NCBI GenBank assembly: GCA_938048695.1
Contig: CALIUO010000024.1
Location: 1 to 51,684 of the forward strand
Direction: 5' to 3'
Length of the DNA stretch: 51,684 nucleotides
Source of the DNA: an uncultured SAR86 cluster bacterium
Lineage (GTDB): Bacteria > Pseudomonadota > Gammaproteobacteria > Magnimaribacterales > Magnimaribacteraceae
Below are positions 34,125 to 43,455 of the stretch, in pieces. Below the pieces are notes generated by a model, which saw nothing but the letters and a program-made list of their open reading frames with translations, did not search any database and was not told the origin of the DNA. Position 1 is the first letter of the stretch. Each line of letters opens with the position of its first letter. The position numbers and the translations under genes are program-made.

Positions 34125-36617
34125 ATGAAAAACCACTTAATTAGACTCTTATTTTTACTGTTATTTGTTTCACAAGGGCTTGTAGCAGAGGAAAAAACTG
34201 AAGCGAGCCAAGAGGAAACTGTTGCTGCAGAAGAAGAGAAAGAAACTTATATAAAAGATTTAGTAGAGGACTATGAGGAATCTCTAGGCTTTTTTGTTAC
34301 TTATAGAGACCCTGAAAGTAATCAAATTTTCTTAAAAGTCTCTAAAGATCAATTAAAAAAAGAGTTCATATATTTTGCACATGTAATAAATGGTGTTGCT
34401 TCAACCGGAAAAGTAAAAGGTTCTTATACAGATGAAGGGATTTTTAAAATAGAAAAAGACTTCAATAAGTTGCGTTTCTCAAGAGTCTTAACGAATTATT
34501 CTTTTGATGATGATAATCCTCTCTCTAAATCAAAGGGAGCTAATATTTCTGACTCTACCTTCCAAGTTGTAGATATTTTGGCAGAGAATGAAGAAGAGAA
34601 TGAATATCTAATTGAAATAACAGGTCTATTATTATCAGAAACTTTAACTCCTATATTGCCTATATACTCGCCTGAAGGTCCTCCTCCTGGATTCATGTGG
34701 GGGCAATTAAGTCCTGTAAAATCAAGAGTTACAGGTATATTCAATTACGAAGAAAATACAGATTTTGAAGTTGAATATGTAATTGAAAGCGCACCCTCTT
34801 ATGAATATGAGTCAGAAGATGTCGCGGATCCGAGAAATGTAAATATAAACCTTAGGTATAGCTTTATTGAAATGCCAAAAAACGATTTTGAACCTCGATT
34901 GGCAAATCAATCTATTGGGTATTTTTCAGAGAGGGTAACGGACCTTACATCGAAAGATGTAACTCCCTATAAGGACCTCATTGGAAAATGGAACCTAAGA
35001 AAGAAAAATCCAGATGAAGAACTTTCAGAACCAGTTAAACCAATTACCTTTTGGATAGAAAATACTACGCCCTATGAATTAAGAGACTACATTAAACAAG
35101 GTGTTTTAGCTTGGAATGTTGCTTTTGAAGCTGCAGGCTTTAAAAATGCAATTGAAGTAAAAGTTCAACCCGATGATGCTGATTGGGATGCTGGAGATAT
35201 AAGATATAACGTTCTGAGATGGACGTCCTCACCTGATCCAGTTTTTGGAGGTTATGGGCCTAGTATGACTAATCCCAGAACTGGAGAAATTCTGAGTGCA
35301 GACATAATGCTGGAATGGGTTTATCTTACAAATAGAGTGAATTATGACGCAATTTTTAATGAAGATTCTGATCACAAAAATTGCAGTTCTCCCAGTTACA
35401 TACAGGACGGGATGATTCTTGCTGAGGCAATTGAACTGAACGACCCAAAGATTATAGAACAGGCCATCATAAGATTGACTCTTCACGAGGTAGGACATAC
35501 TTTGGGCTTAAACCATAATTTTAAAGGAAGCTACTTACACGATATTGAGAGTGTCCATAATCCTGAAATAACAAGCAAGGTAGGAGTAACTGCATCAGTT
35601 ATGGAGTATCCAGCTATCAACCTTGCACCTCTAGGAGTTGAACAAGGCGATTACTATGACACCATTCCGGGGCCTTACGATATTTGGGCTATAAAATATG
35701 GTTATACGCCTGATTTAAATGAATCTGAGTTGATGGAAATAATCTCTGAGCAAAATAAACCTGAACACATGTTTGCAAATGACTCAGAGGATATGAGATC
35801 TCCTGGAAGAGGTATTGATCCTAGAGCCATGATTTATGACCTAACAAATGATCCTATAACTTATGCCACTCAGAGAATAGAGCTGGTAAATTATTCTCAA
35901 GATAACATAGTATCTAAACTATCAGGTACAGCTAAAAGTTTTGAGGAATATAGACTTGCCCATAGAATCTTTATTCGTGAATACTCCAGATCACTTGAAG
36001 TAATTTCAAGGCATATTGGGGGTGTGTATGTTGAAAGATTCGATCCTCAGAACAAAAGCTCCAAAAAGCCTTATATGCCCGCTCCATCTAGTGAGCAAAG
36101 ACGAGCAATGGAGGCTTTAAACAAATATGCTTTCTCTGTTGAAGCTTTTCCAATCAATCCAGATCTTCTTCAAGTGGTTCAAGTTGAAAGAAGAATGTTT
36201 GATCTATATGGAGAACATGAAGATCCACAAATGCATAAGATAATTCTTGGGATTCAAAATAGAGTTTTGGATCATGTTTTAAGTCCTTGGACTTTATATA
36301 GGATTTCCGATACGGAGCTCTATGGCAATGATTACTCCGTAAATGAAGTGTTGAATGATTTAACAAAATCCATTTTTACAGGCGATGTAGATAATTCTGT
36401 GAGTTCTATAAGAAGGAATCTGCAAACCTCATATGTGAGGAGATTGTTTAGTATTCTTGGACAAGACTATTATGACGAATTAGCAACAGCAGCAGTTTAT
36501 AGTTCTTTAAGAGATATACAGAAAGTTGTAAGGAAATCATCCAATGACCCAGCAACAAAATCTCATAGAAAACTTATTGCATGGATAATTGAATCCGGTC
36601 TCGATAGAGCCAACTAG
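34125..36617 (+). CDS. Secreted zinc metalloprotease (DUF5117/DUF4953 type)
   Basis: 830 residues with a signal peptide (cleavage near VAEEKTEA, residue 21). An acidic stretch is followed by DUF5118/DUF5117-like regions (ESLGFFVTYRDPESNQIFLKV onwards). The catalytic centre is the metzincin motif HEVGHTLGLNH (His454, Glu455, His458, His464), with a Met in SVMEYPAINLAP. Such large periplasmic or surface proteases are common in marine heterotrophs and probably feed on protein. The ATG has no ribosome site. A TTGAAG-17-ATATAA promoter would start transcription within a base or two of the ATG. Confidence 0.87.
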   Translation: MKNHLIRLLFLLLFVSQGLVAEEKTEASQEETVAAEEEKETYIKDLVEDYEESLGFFVTYRDPESNQIFLKVSKDQLKKEFIYFAHVINGVASTGKVKGSYTDEGIFKIEKDFNKLRFSRVLTNYSFDDDNPLSKSKGANISDSTFQVVDILAENEEENEYLIEITGLLLSETLTPILPIYSPEGPPPGFMWGQLSPVKSRVTGIFNYEENTDFEVEYVIESAPSYEYESEDVADPRNVNINLRYSFIEMPKNDFEPRLANQSIGYFSERVTDLTSKDVTPYKDLIGKWNLRKKNPDEELSEPVKPITFWIENTTPYELRDYIKQGVLAWNVAFEAAGFKNAIEVKVQPDDADWDAGDIRYNVLRWTSSPDPVFGGYGPSMTNPRTGEILSADIMLEWVYLTNRVNYDAIFNEDSDHKNCSSPSYIQDGMILAEAIELNDPKIIEQAIIRLTLHEVGHTLGLNHNFKGSYLHDIESVHNPEITSKVGVTASVMEYPAINLAPLGVEQGDYYDTIPGPYDIWAIKYGYTPDLNESELMEIISEQNKPEHMFANDSEDMRSPGRGIDPRAMIYDLTNDPITYATQRIELVNYSQDNIVSKLSGTAKSFEEYRLAHRIFIREYSRSLEVISRHIGGVYVERFDPQNKSSKKPYMPAPSSEQRRAMEALNKYAFSVEAFPINPDLLQVVQVERRMFDLYGEHEDPQMHKIILGIQNRVLDHVLSPWTLYRISDTELYGNDYSVNEVLNDLTKSIFTGDVDNSVSSIRRNLQTSYVRRLFSILGQDYYDELATAAVYSSLRDIQKVVRKSSNDPATKSHRKLIAWIIESGLDRAN

Positions 36618-36646
36618 GATATTAATCTAGAAACTACGGATCTTAT

Positions 36647-37219
36647 TTATCTAGCTTCTCTTAACATGGTGTGTATTGGAGGTCCGTCTCCAAACTGAAA
36701 CTTTTTAACTACTTCAAATCCATGTCTTTCATAGAGAGACATATTTCTAGGGTTAGATGATTCTAAGTAAGCTGCCTCATGCAAAGCATCAATCTCTTCC
36801 AAAGATTTCTGCAACAGTTGAGTGCCTATACCCTGTGAATGATTATTAGGGTCAACTCCAAGATACTCAAGATACCAAACATCTTTTGGCTTACTGTTCT
36901 CAAATTCATTAAAATATTTGTAAATGTCTTCTCTTGATTTTGCAGGGAGGTACTTATAAGTCTCTTCAAGGGCTTCAAATTGAACAGGATAATTAGGAGG
37001 AAACCAAAGAGCTACCCCAGAATTATCTTGAAGTCCTAGTAACGATTGTGTAGATATTGATTGACTTGCTGCATTGTTAAACCATATCGCTGAATTTTTG
37101 AAATAAATTGATGGATCTGGCATAAGAAATCTCTGAAGAGGGTCACTTGAGAATGCAAGTAGAAGCAGATCAACAGCTGCTTGTTGGTCTTGTTGAGAAT
37201 ATTTTTTTATTTCAGTCAT
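36647..37219 (-). CDS. GNAT-family N-acetyltransferase
   Basis: 190 residues with the GNAT fold. The acetyl-CoA loop NNHSQGIGTQLLQKSLEEI follows strand 4 (VWYLEYLGVDP), and ESSNPRNMSLYERHGFEVV is the usual C-terminal block. The substrate is unknown. It is the last gene of the long leftward run, 23 bases after the epoxide hydrolase. Confidence 0.87.
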   Translation of the reverse strand: MTEIKKYSQQDQQAAVDLLLLAFSSDPLQRFLMPDPSIYFKNSAIWFNNAASQSISTQSLLGLQDNSGVALWFPPNYPVQFEALEETYKYLPAKSREDIYKYFNEFENSKPKDVWYLEYLGVDPNNHSQGIGTQLLQKSLEEIDALHEAAYLESSNPRNMSLYERHGFEVVKKFQFGDGPPIHTMLREAR

Positions 37220-37242
37220 AAAAATCTAACTTTCTATATGAC

Positions 37243-38229
37243 TCAGGATACTTCTTGTAAAAATCTTAGAATTAACTCGTTGACTTCGTCAGGTGCTTCT
37301 TGCTGGGTCCAATGACCTATTCCTTCAAGTTCTTCAGCAAAAAGAAGGTTTTCGTAATTAGCCTTTATTCTATCTATTAAGGGTTCTTCAGATCTTATAA
37401 AAAAATTAACTGGGTCTAATGTGCCCGTTATGAAAAAAGCTGGCTGTTTAAGTTTTTTGTCTAAAGCAGTTAGTTCTTCCCAATCAATATTTTGTGCTCT
37501 GTATCTATTTAAAGGACCCCTGAAACCGCTCATCTCAAATTGACTAACAAAATAGCTTAAATCATCTTCTGTAAACCAAGATGGAAAGTCATCGAAGACT
37601 TCCATACCATCCAAAAAAGAGGCATTTTTATCTTTTTGGGGAACTAAGCCACTTTGTCCTTTTTCTAGATTATTTTGCATACCTCTACCATCACTATTTG
37701 TATAAGTAATAAATAAGGATCGATTAAGATCAGATTCAAATTCATTTTCAGCTATACCTTCTTTTTGAAAATATAGCTGATAGAAAAAGTTATCTTGATA
37801 AATTTCTTTCCAGAGCTTGAGAGGAGGCATTGGTCCTCTTCCAGTAAAAGGTACTGACATTGTTCCAGTTGCAGTAATACGGTCTTCATTTAGTGCCGCA
37901 GTATGCAATGCAATTGGTCCTCCCCAATCATGACCTATGGTGATTGCTGTGTCGTAGCCTAAAGCATCGATAATACCGACTACATCATCAGTCATATTCT
38001 TCATAGTATATGCCTCGATTTCATAAGGCTTGTCTGATTCTCCATAACCCCTTACATCATATGCAACAGCCTTATATCCTGCTTTCGCAACTGCAGGTAA
38101 CTGATGTCTATAGCTGTACCAACTTTCTGGCCAACCATGACAAAAAATTACTAATGGGCCCTCACCCATCATAGCTAACCGCAAATTGATTCCATTACTT
38201 TGGATAGTCTTAAACTCTATATCCGACAT
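37243..38229 (-). CDS. Epoxide hydrolase-like alpha/beta hydrolase
   Basis: 328 residues. The oxyanion motif HGWPESWYSYRHQLPAV, the nucleophile Asp in IGHDWGGPIAL, the acid Asp in TGTLDPVNFF and the His in GIGHWTQQEAPDEV are the epoxide hydrolase set, and a cap domain with Tyr-rich segments lies between. It opens epoxides to diols and is cytoplasmic (no signal peptide). It lies 19 bases after the HupE-like gene on the same strand. Confidence 0.88.
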   Translation of the reverse strand: MSDIEFKTIQSNGINLRLAMMGEGPLVIFCHGWPESWYSYRHQLPAVAKAGYKAVAYDVRGYGESDKPYEIEAYTMKNMTDDVVGIIDALGYDTAITIGHDWGGPIALHTAALNEDRITATGTMSVPFTGRGPMPPLKLWKEIYQDNFFYQLYFQKEGIAENEFESDLNRSLFITYTNSDGRGMQNNLEKGQSGLVPQKDKNASFLDGMEVFDDFPSWFTEDDLSYFVSQFEMSGFRGPLNRYRAQNIDWEELTALDKKLKQPAFFITGTLDPVNFFIRSEEPLIDRIKANYENLLFAEELEGIGHWTQQEAPDEVNELILRFLQEVS

Positions 38230-38248
38230 AATATAAGCTCCTCTATTT

Positions 38249-39202
38249 TTATATGGAAAGTACTCTTTCTATTAACCAATATGTACCTAATCCTCCGATT
38301 AAATAGCTAGCAAAGCTATTTACCTCTAATTTTATTCTATCTATTTTTAGTAAATATATAGCTAAGCCAAAGAATGGCAAGACTAATAATTGTCCTGCCT
38401 CTATTCCGATGTTAAAGAATAAAAGAGAAAGAAGAAGATTGTCATTGTTTATACCAATCTCAGACAAAGCACCGGCAAAACCTAAACCGTGCAAGAGTCC
38501 AAAGCCAAAAGCGATTAGCCATGGGGTGGACTCATACTTATGCTTGTCGCCTACTTCAAGTGCAAGATAAATTATAGTTAAAGCTATGAATGCTTCAGTA
38601 GAGGCTTGAGGAACACTAACTAGATCAAGCACAGAAAGCGCTAAAGTAATGCTGTGCGCAATAGTAAATGCAGTGATTGTCTTTACAAGGTTTACAGTCC
38701 CTGAAACAAGAAATAAGAGACCAAAAACAAATAGCATATGATCTATTCCGCTCAGCAGATGTTCTATGCCTAACCAAAAATAGTTAGTTGGATATAGGCT
38801 GACTTCTTCAGGAATATCAAACTTGGGAGAATTGATAGATGCCAAACCTTCGAAAGTAGTTTGATCTTGAAACTTTATACTAACTAAGGCATCCGTAAGT
38901 CTTGTAAGACCTTTAAAAGCAATTTCTTTACCTTTTAAAGTCTCATCACATTTTATTTGAATACTAGATACTAAGTACTTGCCCTTAACTTCTGGAAAAT
39001 TTCTTTGTTCTTCCTGACAGTCTGTAAAACTTACTTCAGCTGGAAGTCCTACCGCATTTACAGGAAACATCCATGTACCTGAATAGGATCCATTCTCGCC
39101 CTCCTCCAGAGACAACCTGGCAGGATTCATTTCATGAGCCTGCACTAATACACTCAATAGAAGGCCTAGAAATATAAGAATGAATTTAGTCAGATGTTGC
39201 AT
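38249..39202 (-). CDS. HupE/UreJ-like membrane protein
   Basis: 317 residues: signal peptide (VLVQAHEM), a periplasmic beta-rich domain of about 125 residues with two Cys (DCQEEQ, IKCDE), then about six membrane helices. These carry the HupE metal-type motifs LGIEHLLSGIDHMLF, TIAHSITLAL and GFGLLHGLGFAGAL. HupE/UreJ proteins are linked to nickel or cobalt uptake; this longer type with an N-terminal domain is of unproven function. Its start overlaps the PPIase gene by 17 bases, so the two are tightly coupled. Confidence 0.87.
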   Translation of the reverse strand: MQHLTKFILIFLGLLLSVLVQAHEMNPARLSLEEGENGSYSGTWMFPVNAVGLPAEVSFTDCQEEQRNFPEVKGKYLVSSIQIKCDETLKGKEIAFKGLTRLTDALVSIKFQDQTTFEGLASINSPKFDIPEEVSLYPTNYFWLGIEHLLSGIDHMLFVFGLLFLVSGTVNLVKTITAFTIAHSITLALSVLDLVSVPQASTEAFIALTIIYLALEVGDKHKYESTPWLIAFGFGLLHGLGFAGALSEIGINNDNLLLSLLFFNIGIEAGQLLVLPFFGLAIYLLKIDRIKLEVNSFASYLIGGLGTYWLIERVLSI

Positions 39203-39995
39203 TTAAATCAGCTAAGATTTCTATTTGGTATTTACTTCTTAATTCTTTTAAATATTCATTCACAGCATTGTTTTGCTTCTCAAGAATTACATCACCTATT
39301 ACAGCATTCTTAATTTCCTCTAAGTCAGGAGTATAAGATTCAGAGATTGAGTTAACGAAAACAATATGAGATCCATATTCTGAATTCAAAGGGCCGGACC
39401 ATGTTTGAGGGCTTATATTTTGTATCTCTTCGGAAAACTCGTTACCAAAAGACCTTTCAATTTCAGGAATTGATTTGGCAGAAAAATTTTTACCCAGTAA
39501 AAATGGTTCTCCAAAATCAGTTGCGTTAGAACCAGATCTTATTAGGCTCAAAGCGTCATCAGCATCAGACTTATTTGATCCATTCTCACTAAAATAAATA
39601 TGAGAAAAAGTAATCCTTTTACCTACAAAGTATTTATCTATATTTTGATTATAAAAATCTTTTACCTCATCCTCTGATGGTAGCGATGAATCTGCCTCTT
39701 GTCTTAGAAAACCTATTTTTTGGGCAAGTCGCCTTTTAATGATTATGTCGTTTTTATCAAGACCAAGTTTTAAAGCTTCTCTATAGAGTATCTCCTCATC
39801 GAGTAGTTGTTTAATAATACCGTCTATTTCTTGTATTGTAGGTTCTCTACCAACCTGATCAACCCAAGTGCCAATCAAAGAATTGATTTCGGACTCAAAT
39901 ATAGTGATTTTGTCTTCACTTTCATCATTAAACATTAAGTCAGCTGAAAGAATAATGATGCCAAGTATCAGAAAAATAAATAGTCTTTGTTTCAT
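39186..39995 (-). CDS. Periplasmic parvulin-like peptidyl-prolyl isomerase
   Basis: 269 residues, with one N-terminal anchor or signal helix (about 5-20) and a SurA-type N-terminal chaperone helix region (LIGTWVDQVGREPTIQEIDG). The parvulin-like domain (about 125-225) contains ITFSHIYFSE, LGKNFSAKSIPEIERSFG and WSGPLNSEYGSHIVFV. It probably folds or holds an exported partner. The 17-base overlap with the HupE-like gene points to that protein as the client. Confidence 0.82.
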   Translation of the reverse strand: MKQRLFIFLILGIIILSADLMFNDESEDKITIFESEINSLIGTWVDQVGREPTIQEIDGIIKQLLDEEILYREALKLGLDKNDIIIKRRLAQKIGFLRQEADSSLPSEDEVKDFYNQNIDKYFVGKRITFSHIYFSENGSNKSDADDALSLIRSGSNATDFGEPFLLGKNFSAKSIPEIERSFGNEFSEEIQNISPQTWSGPLNSEYGSHIVFVNSISESYTPDLEEIKNAVIGDVILEKQNNAVNEYLKELRSKYQIEILADLNATSD

Positions 39996-40051
39996 TTTTT
40001 AGGTTAAAAATATAATAAAATTAATTATTTATAGGTATATGTGAAGTATTT

Positions 40052-43000
40052 TTACCAAGTATCTATATTGGGCCTTTTCTTACCAGACTTAGATTTTGGA
40101 GGAAGAGACTTGAGCGCACTTGAAACCCAATTTCTTGTTTCAGCAGGGTCTATGACATCATCTAGTTCAAAGTGAGAAGCCATATTTACAGCCCTACCTC
40201 GATGATAACTATCTGCTACCATTTTTTCATAAGCTTCAATTCGTTTCTTAGGATCTTTTATTGCTTCAAGTTCTTTCCTGTACCCTAGCTTGACCGCACC
40301 TTCTAGACCCATACCTCCAAATTCACCTGTAGGCCAAGTAACAGTAAATAATGGTATTTTAAAACTGCCGCCGGCCATGGCTTGAGCTCCTAAGCCGTAT
40401 GCTTTTCGAATTACTACTGACATAAGAGGTGTTTCAATATTTGCACCCACAACAAACATTCTAGCTGCATGCCTTATGAGAGCTGTTTTTTCACTTTCGG
40501 GTCCTACCATAATGCCTGGGCAATCTATCAAAGATAAAATGGGAATATCGAAGGCATCGCACAGTTGTATGAATCTTGATCCTTTATCAGCGCCAGGTGA
40601 GTCTATAGCTCCAGATAGATGACCAGGATTGTTTGCAACAACTCCAACAGGTTTGCCTTCTATTCTTATCAACGAAGTAATTATTCCAGGGGCCCAGTCT
40701 TTTCTAATCTCTAAAACAGAATCTATATCAGCAATCCCATCAATAATATCTCGCATATCGTAATATCTCAGCCTATTCTCAGGGACTGCAAATCTTAGTT
40801 TTCTAGCATCAGGTGCTGTCCAGTTTTTTATTGACCCTTGAAAATAAGAAAGGTATTTTTTTGCAACCTCAACGGCCTCTTCTTCGTCTTTTACAGCTAT
40901 ATCCACGACTCCATTGGGAACCTGAACATCCATAGGTCCTACTTCATCAGGGGTAAAAACTCCCAAACCTCCGCCTTCAATCATGGCGGGGCCACCTACG
41001 CCTATATTTGAATCTTCCGTTGCAATGATGACATCACAACATCCCAATAGGACTGCATTACCAGCAAAACATCTTCCAGTGGTTATACCAATTACTGGAA
41101 CTAAACCTGACAATTGAGCAAAATAAGTAAAAGCCAGACAATCCAGGCCGGCCACTCCTGAAGTATCTGTATCTCCAGGTCTACCTCCTCCACCTTCAGC
41201 AAATAAAATAGTAGGTAGTTCATTCTGCTCTGCTATTTCAAACATTCTGTCTTTTTTGGCATGGTTCATTTTGCCTTGAGTGCCTGCAAGAACCATATAA
41301 TCATAAGACATTGCCATAACTCTAGAAGCGCTCTCAGGAAATAAATGACCATTAACATGCCCAAGACCACAAACCATACCATCGCCGGTAGTGTTTTTAA
41401 TTAAATCTTCTTCACTTCTCCTTCTTCTTTGTGCAGCCATTACAACTGATCCGTATTCCAGAAAACTTCCTTCATCACAAAGATGTGCAATATTTTCTCT
41501 TGCAGTTCTATGACCAGTTCCATATCTTTTCTTCACGGCCTCAGGACGATTAATATCATGACTTGCTTCTTTCCTATCAAGAGCTTCTCTGAGATCTGGT
41601 CTAATCCAATCTAAATCAATTTCTTCTTCATCACTCAAGTTTTGTTTTTTAACATCAGCTAAACGAATAAGCATTAAGGAATGTCCTTCAAAAACTGTAT
41701 CTAAATTTGAGACAGATATTTCTTCTACCACTCCGCTAACTTGAGATGTAATTTCATGCTCCATCTTCATGGCTTCCATGATCCCTAGTGTTTTTCCTTC
41801 CCAAACACTATCTCCCTCCTTCACATTAAATTTAACAATCATTCCCTGCATTGGGGCATTCACACTTTCGTAACCTTCTTTTATATCCAACTGTTGCAAT
41901 TCCAAGATATTCTCTGATTGATCAACAAAAACTCCACCAGATTTTCCATGATCAAGAACTGCCAACGGATCGAGATCCTCTATTTTTCCTCTTTTTGGGA
42001 TATCTTTGGATATGCTTCTATTTATGTCAGAAAGATCAGAATGATCCTTCAAAGAAGTAAGTGTATCTAGGTTGTCTTCAAAAAAATTGGTATGAACTTT
42101 GTTGTTTTTAAAATCTTTATTTACCAGGATATTCTTTAAAAGGTTTAAATTAGTTGAAACTCCTGAAATTTTAAATTCGCAGAGAGATCTGTAGTTTCTA
42201 TTAATTGCTTGTTTGAAGTTATCCGCAGGAGCATAAGTAATTATTTTAGCTATCAGAGAATCAAACAAAGGATTGGTTTGATATCCTGCGTAGCCGTAAC
42301 TATCAGCCCTTACTCCTGGACCAGAAGGCAAATCAAAATTTTCAAAAGTTCCCCCTCCAGGATTTGCATTACCTTGAGAGTCAATTGTTTCCATATTAAC
42401 TCTGGATTGAATTGCATAGCCTTGAGGTACAGGAACATTTTCTTGCTCAAGCTTAATTTGTTTTAAAGTTTTACCTGAAGCAATTTGTAGTTGAGCTCTT
42501 ACCAAATCCAAAGATAAAACTGATTCAGTCACTGTGTGCTCTACTTGCAGCCTGGGATTACATTCTATAAACCTGAAATCATTCTTTTCTATGTTTACTA
42601 AAAATTCTATAGTGGCTAAGCCCTCGTACTTAAGTTTTTTAGTTAATGCCAGAGAAGCTTCAATCATTCTGGACTTTAACTCGACGTTTAGGCTTGGGCT
42701 AGGAGCGATTTCTATCAGCTTTTGATAACGCCTTTGAATAGAGCACTCTCTTTCATGTAAGTGACTTACAGCACCAGTACCATCACCAAGGATTTGAAAC
42801 TCGATGTGCCTATAATCTCTGAGATATTCTTCTAAATATAAATCAGGAGAGTCGAATGATGCTTTAGCTTCTGAAGAAGCTCTGTCGAAAGATTCTTTTA
42901 AGTCATCAGGTTTCGAAACAACTCGCATACCCCTTCCACCACCACCTGAGATGGCCTTAATAACAACTGATGAATTCTTTTTTAAAGATTTTAGAAAATC

Positions 43001-43426
43001 TTGAGCTTGCTTTAAAGTGGTCTTTTGCTTAGTTCCAGCAATAACCGGTATTCCTAAACTCAGGGCAAGTTCTTTTGCAGAGGTTTTATCTCCAAATATC
43101 TTTAAGGTTCTTTCGCTGGGTCCTACGAATTTAATTTTTGCTCGTTTAGCGGCTGAAGCAAAGGAGGAATTTTCGCTTAAAAAGCCATATCCAGGATGGA
43201 TAGCATCGACTTTAGATTTTTTGGCAACTGCTATTATCTCTTTGATATTGAGGTAAGCCTGTGCTCCATTACCTTCTATCTTAAAAGCCTCATCTACCTT
43301 GGACAGGTGGAGAGAATTGGAATCATCTTCAGAATAGATTCCTACAGTTTTAAGGCCTAAGTCACTGCAAGTTCTAGCAATACGAATTGCTATCTCACCC
43401 CTATTAGCTATAAGAACCTTTTTCAT
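40052..43426 (-). CDS. Single-chain biotin-dependent acyl-CoA carboxylase (BC-BCCP-CT fusion)
   Basis: 1124 residues carry all parts of an acyl-CoA carboxylase. The biotin carboxylase domain spans 1 to about 455 (ATP-grasp SGGGGRGMRVV near 160, ECNPRLQVEHTVTE near 288-301). The biotin carrier domain spans about 522-590, with the biotinylated Lys554 in EAMKMEHE. The carboxyltransferase domain spans about 605-1124 (FAEGGGGRPGDTD, GVVANNPGHLSGAID, AYGLGAQAMAGG). Most bacteria split these over two chains. The layout resembles the single-chain long-chain acyl-CoA carboxylase described from mycobacteria and Rhodopseudomonas. It lies 29 bases after an acyl-CoA dehydrogenase gene. Acyl specificity is unknown. 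Confidence 0.9.
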   Translation of the reverse strand: MKKVLIANRGEIAIRIARTCSDLGLKTVGIYSEDDSNSLHLSKVDEAFKIEGNGAQAYLNIKEIIAVAKKSKVDAIHPGYGFLSENSSFASAAKRAKIKFVGPSERTLKIFGDKTSAKELALSLGIPVIAGTKQKTTLKQAQDFLKSLKKNSSVVIKAISGGGGRGMRVVSKPDDLKESFDRASSEAKASFDSPDLYLEEYLRDYRHIEFQILGDGTGAVSHLHERECSIQRRYQKLIEIAPSPSLNVELKSRMIEASLALTKKLKYEGLATIEFLVNIEKNDFRFIECNPRLQVEHTVTESVLSLDLVRAQLQIASGKTLKQIKLEQENVPVPQGYAIQSRVNMETIDSQGNANPGGGTFENFDLPSGPGVRADSYGYAGYQTNPLFDSLIAKIITYAPADNFKQAINRNYRSLCEFKISGVSTNLNLLKNILVNKDFKNNKVHTNFFEDNLDTLTSLKDHSDLSDINRSISKDIPKRGKIEDLDPLAVLDHGKSGGVFVDQSENILELQQLDIKEGYESVNAPMQGMIVKFNVKEGDSVWEGKTLGIMEAMKMEHEITSQVSGVVEEISVSNLDTVFEGHSLMLIRLADVKKQNLSDEEEIDLDWIRPDLREALDRKEASHDINRPEAVKKRYGTGHRTARENIAHLCDEGSFLEYGSVVMAAQRRRRSEEDLIKNTTGDGMVCGLGHVNGHLFPESASRVMAMSYDYMVLAGTQGKMNHAKKDRMFEIAEQNELPTILFAEGGGGRPGDTDTSGVAGLDCLAFTYFAQLSGLVPVIGITTGRCFAGNAVLLGCCDVIIATEDSNIGVGGPAMIEGGGLGVFTPDEVGPMDVQVPNGVVDIAVKDEEEAVEVAKKYLSYFQGSIKNWTAPDARKLRFAVPENRLRYYDMRDIIDGIADIDSVLEIRKDWAPGIITSLIRIEGKPVGVVANNPGHLSGAIDSPGADKGSRFIQLCDAFDIPILSLIDCPGIMVGPESEKTALIRHAARMFVVGANIETPLMSVVIRKAYGLGAQAMAGGSFKIPLFTVTWPTGEFGGMGLEGAVKLGYRKELEAIKDPKKRIEAYEKMVADSYHRGRAVNMASHFELDDVIDPAETRNWVSSALKSLPPKSKSGKKRPNIDTW

Positions 43427-43455
43427 AAACTTATTTAAAGTTTAGAAACTAGTTT

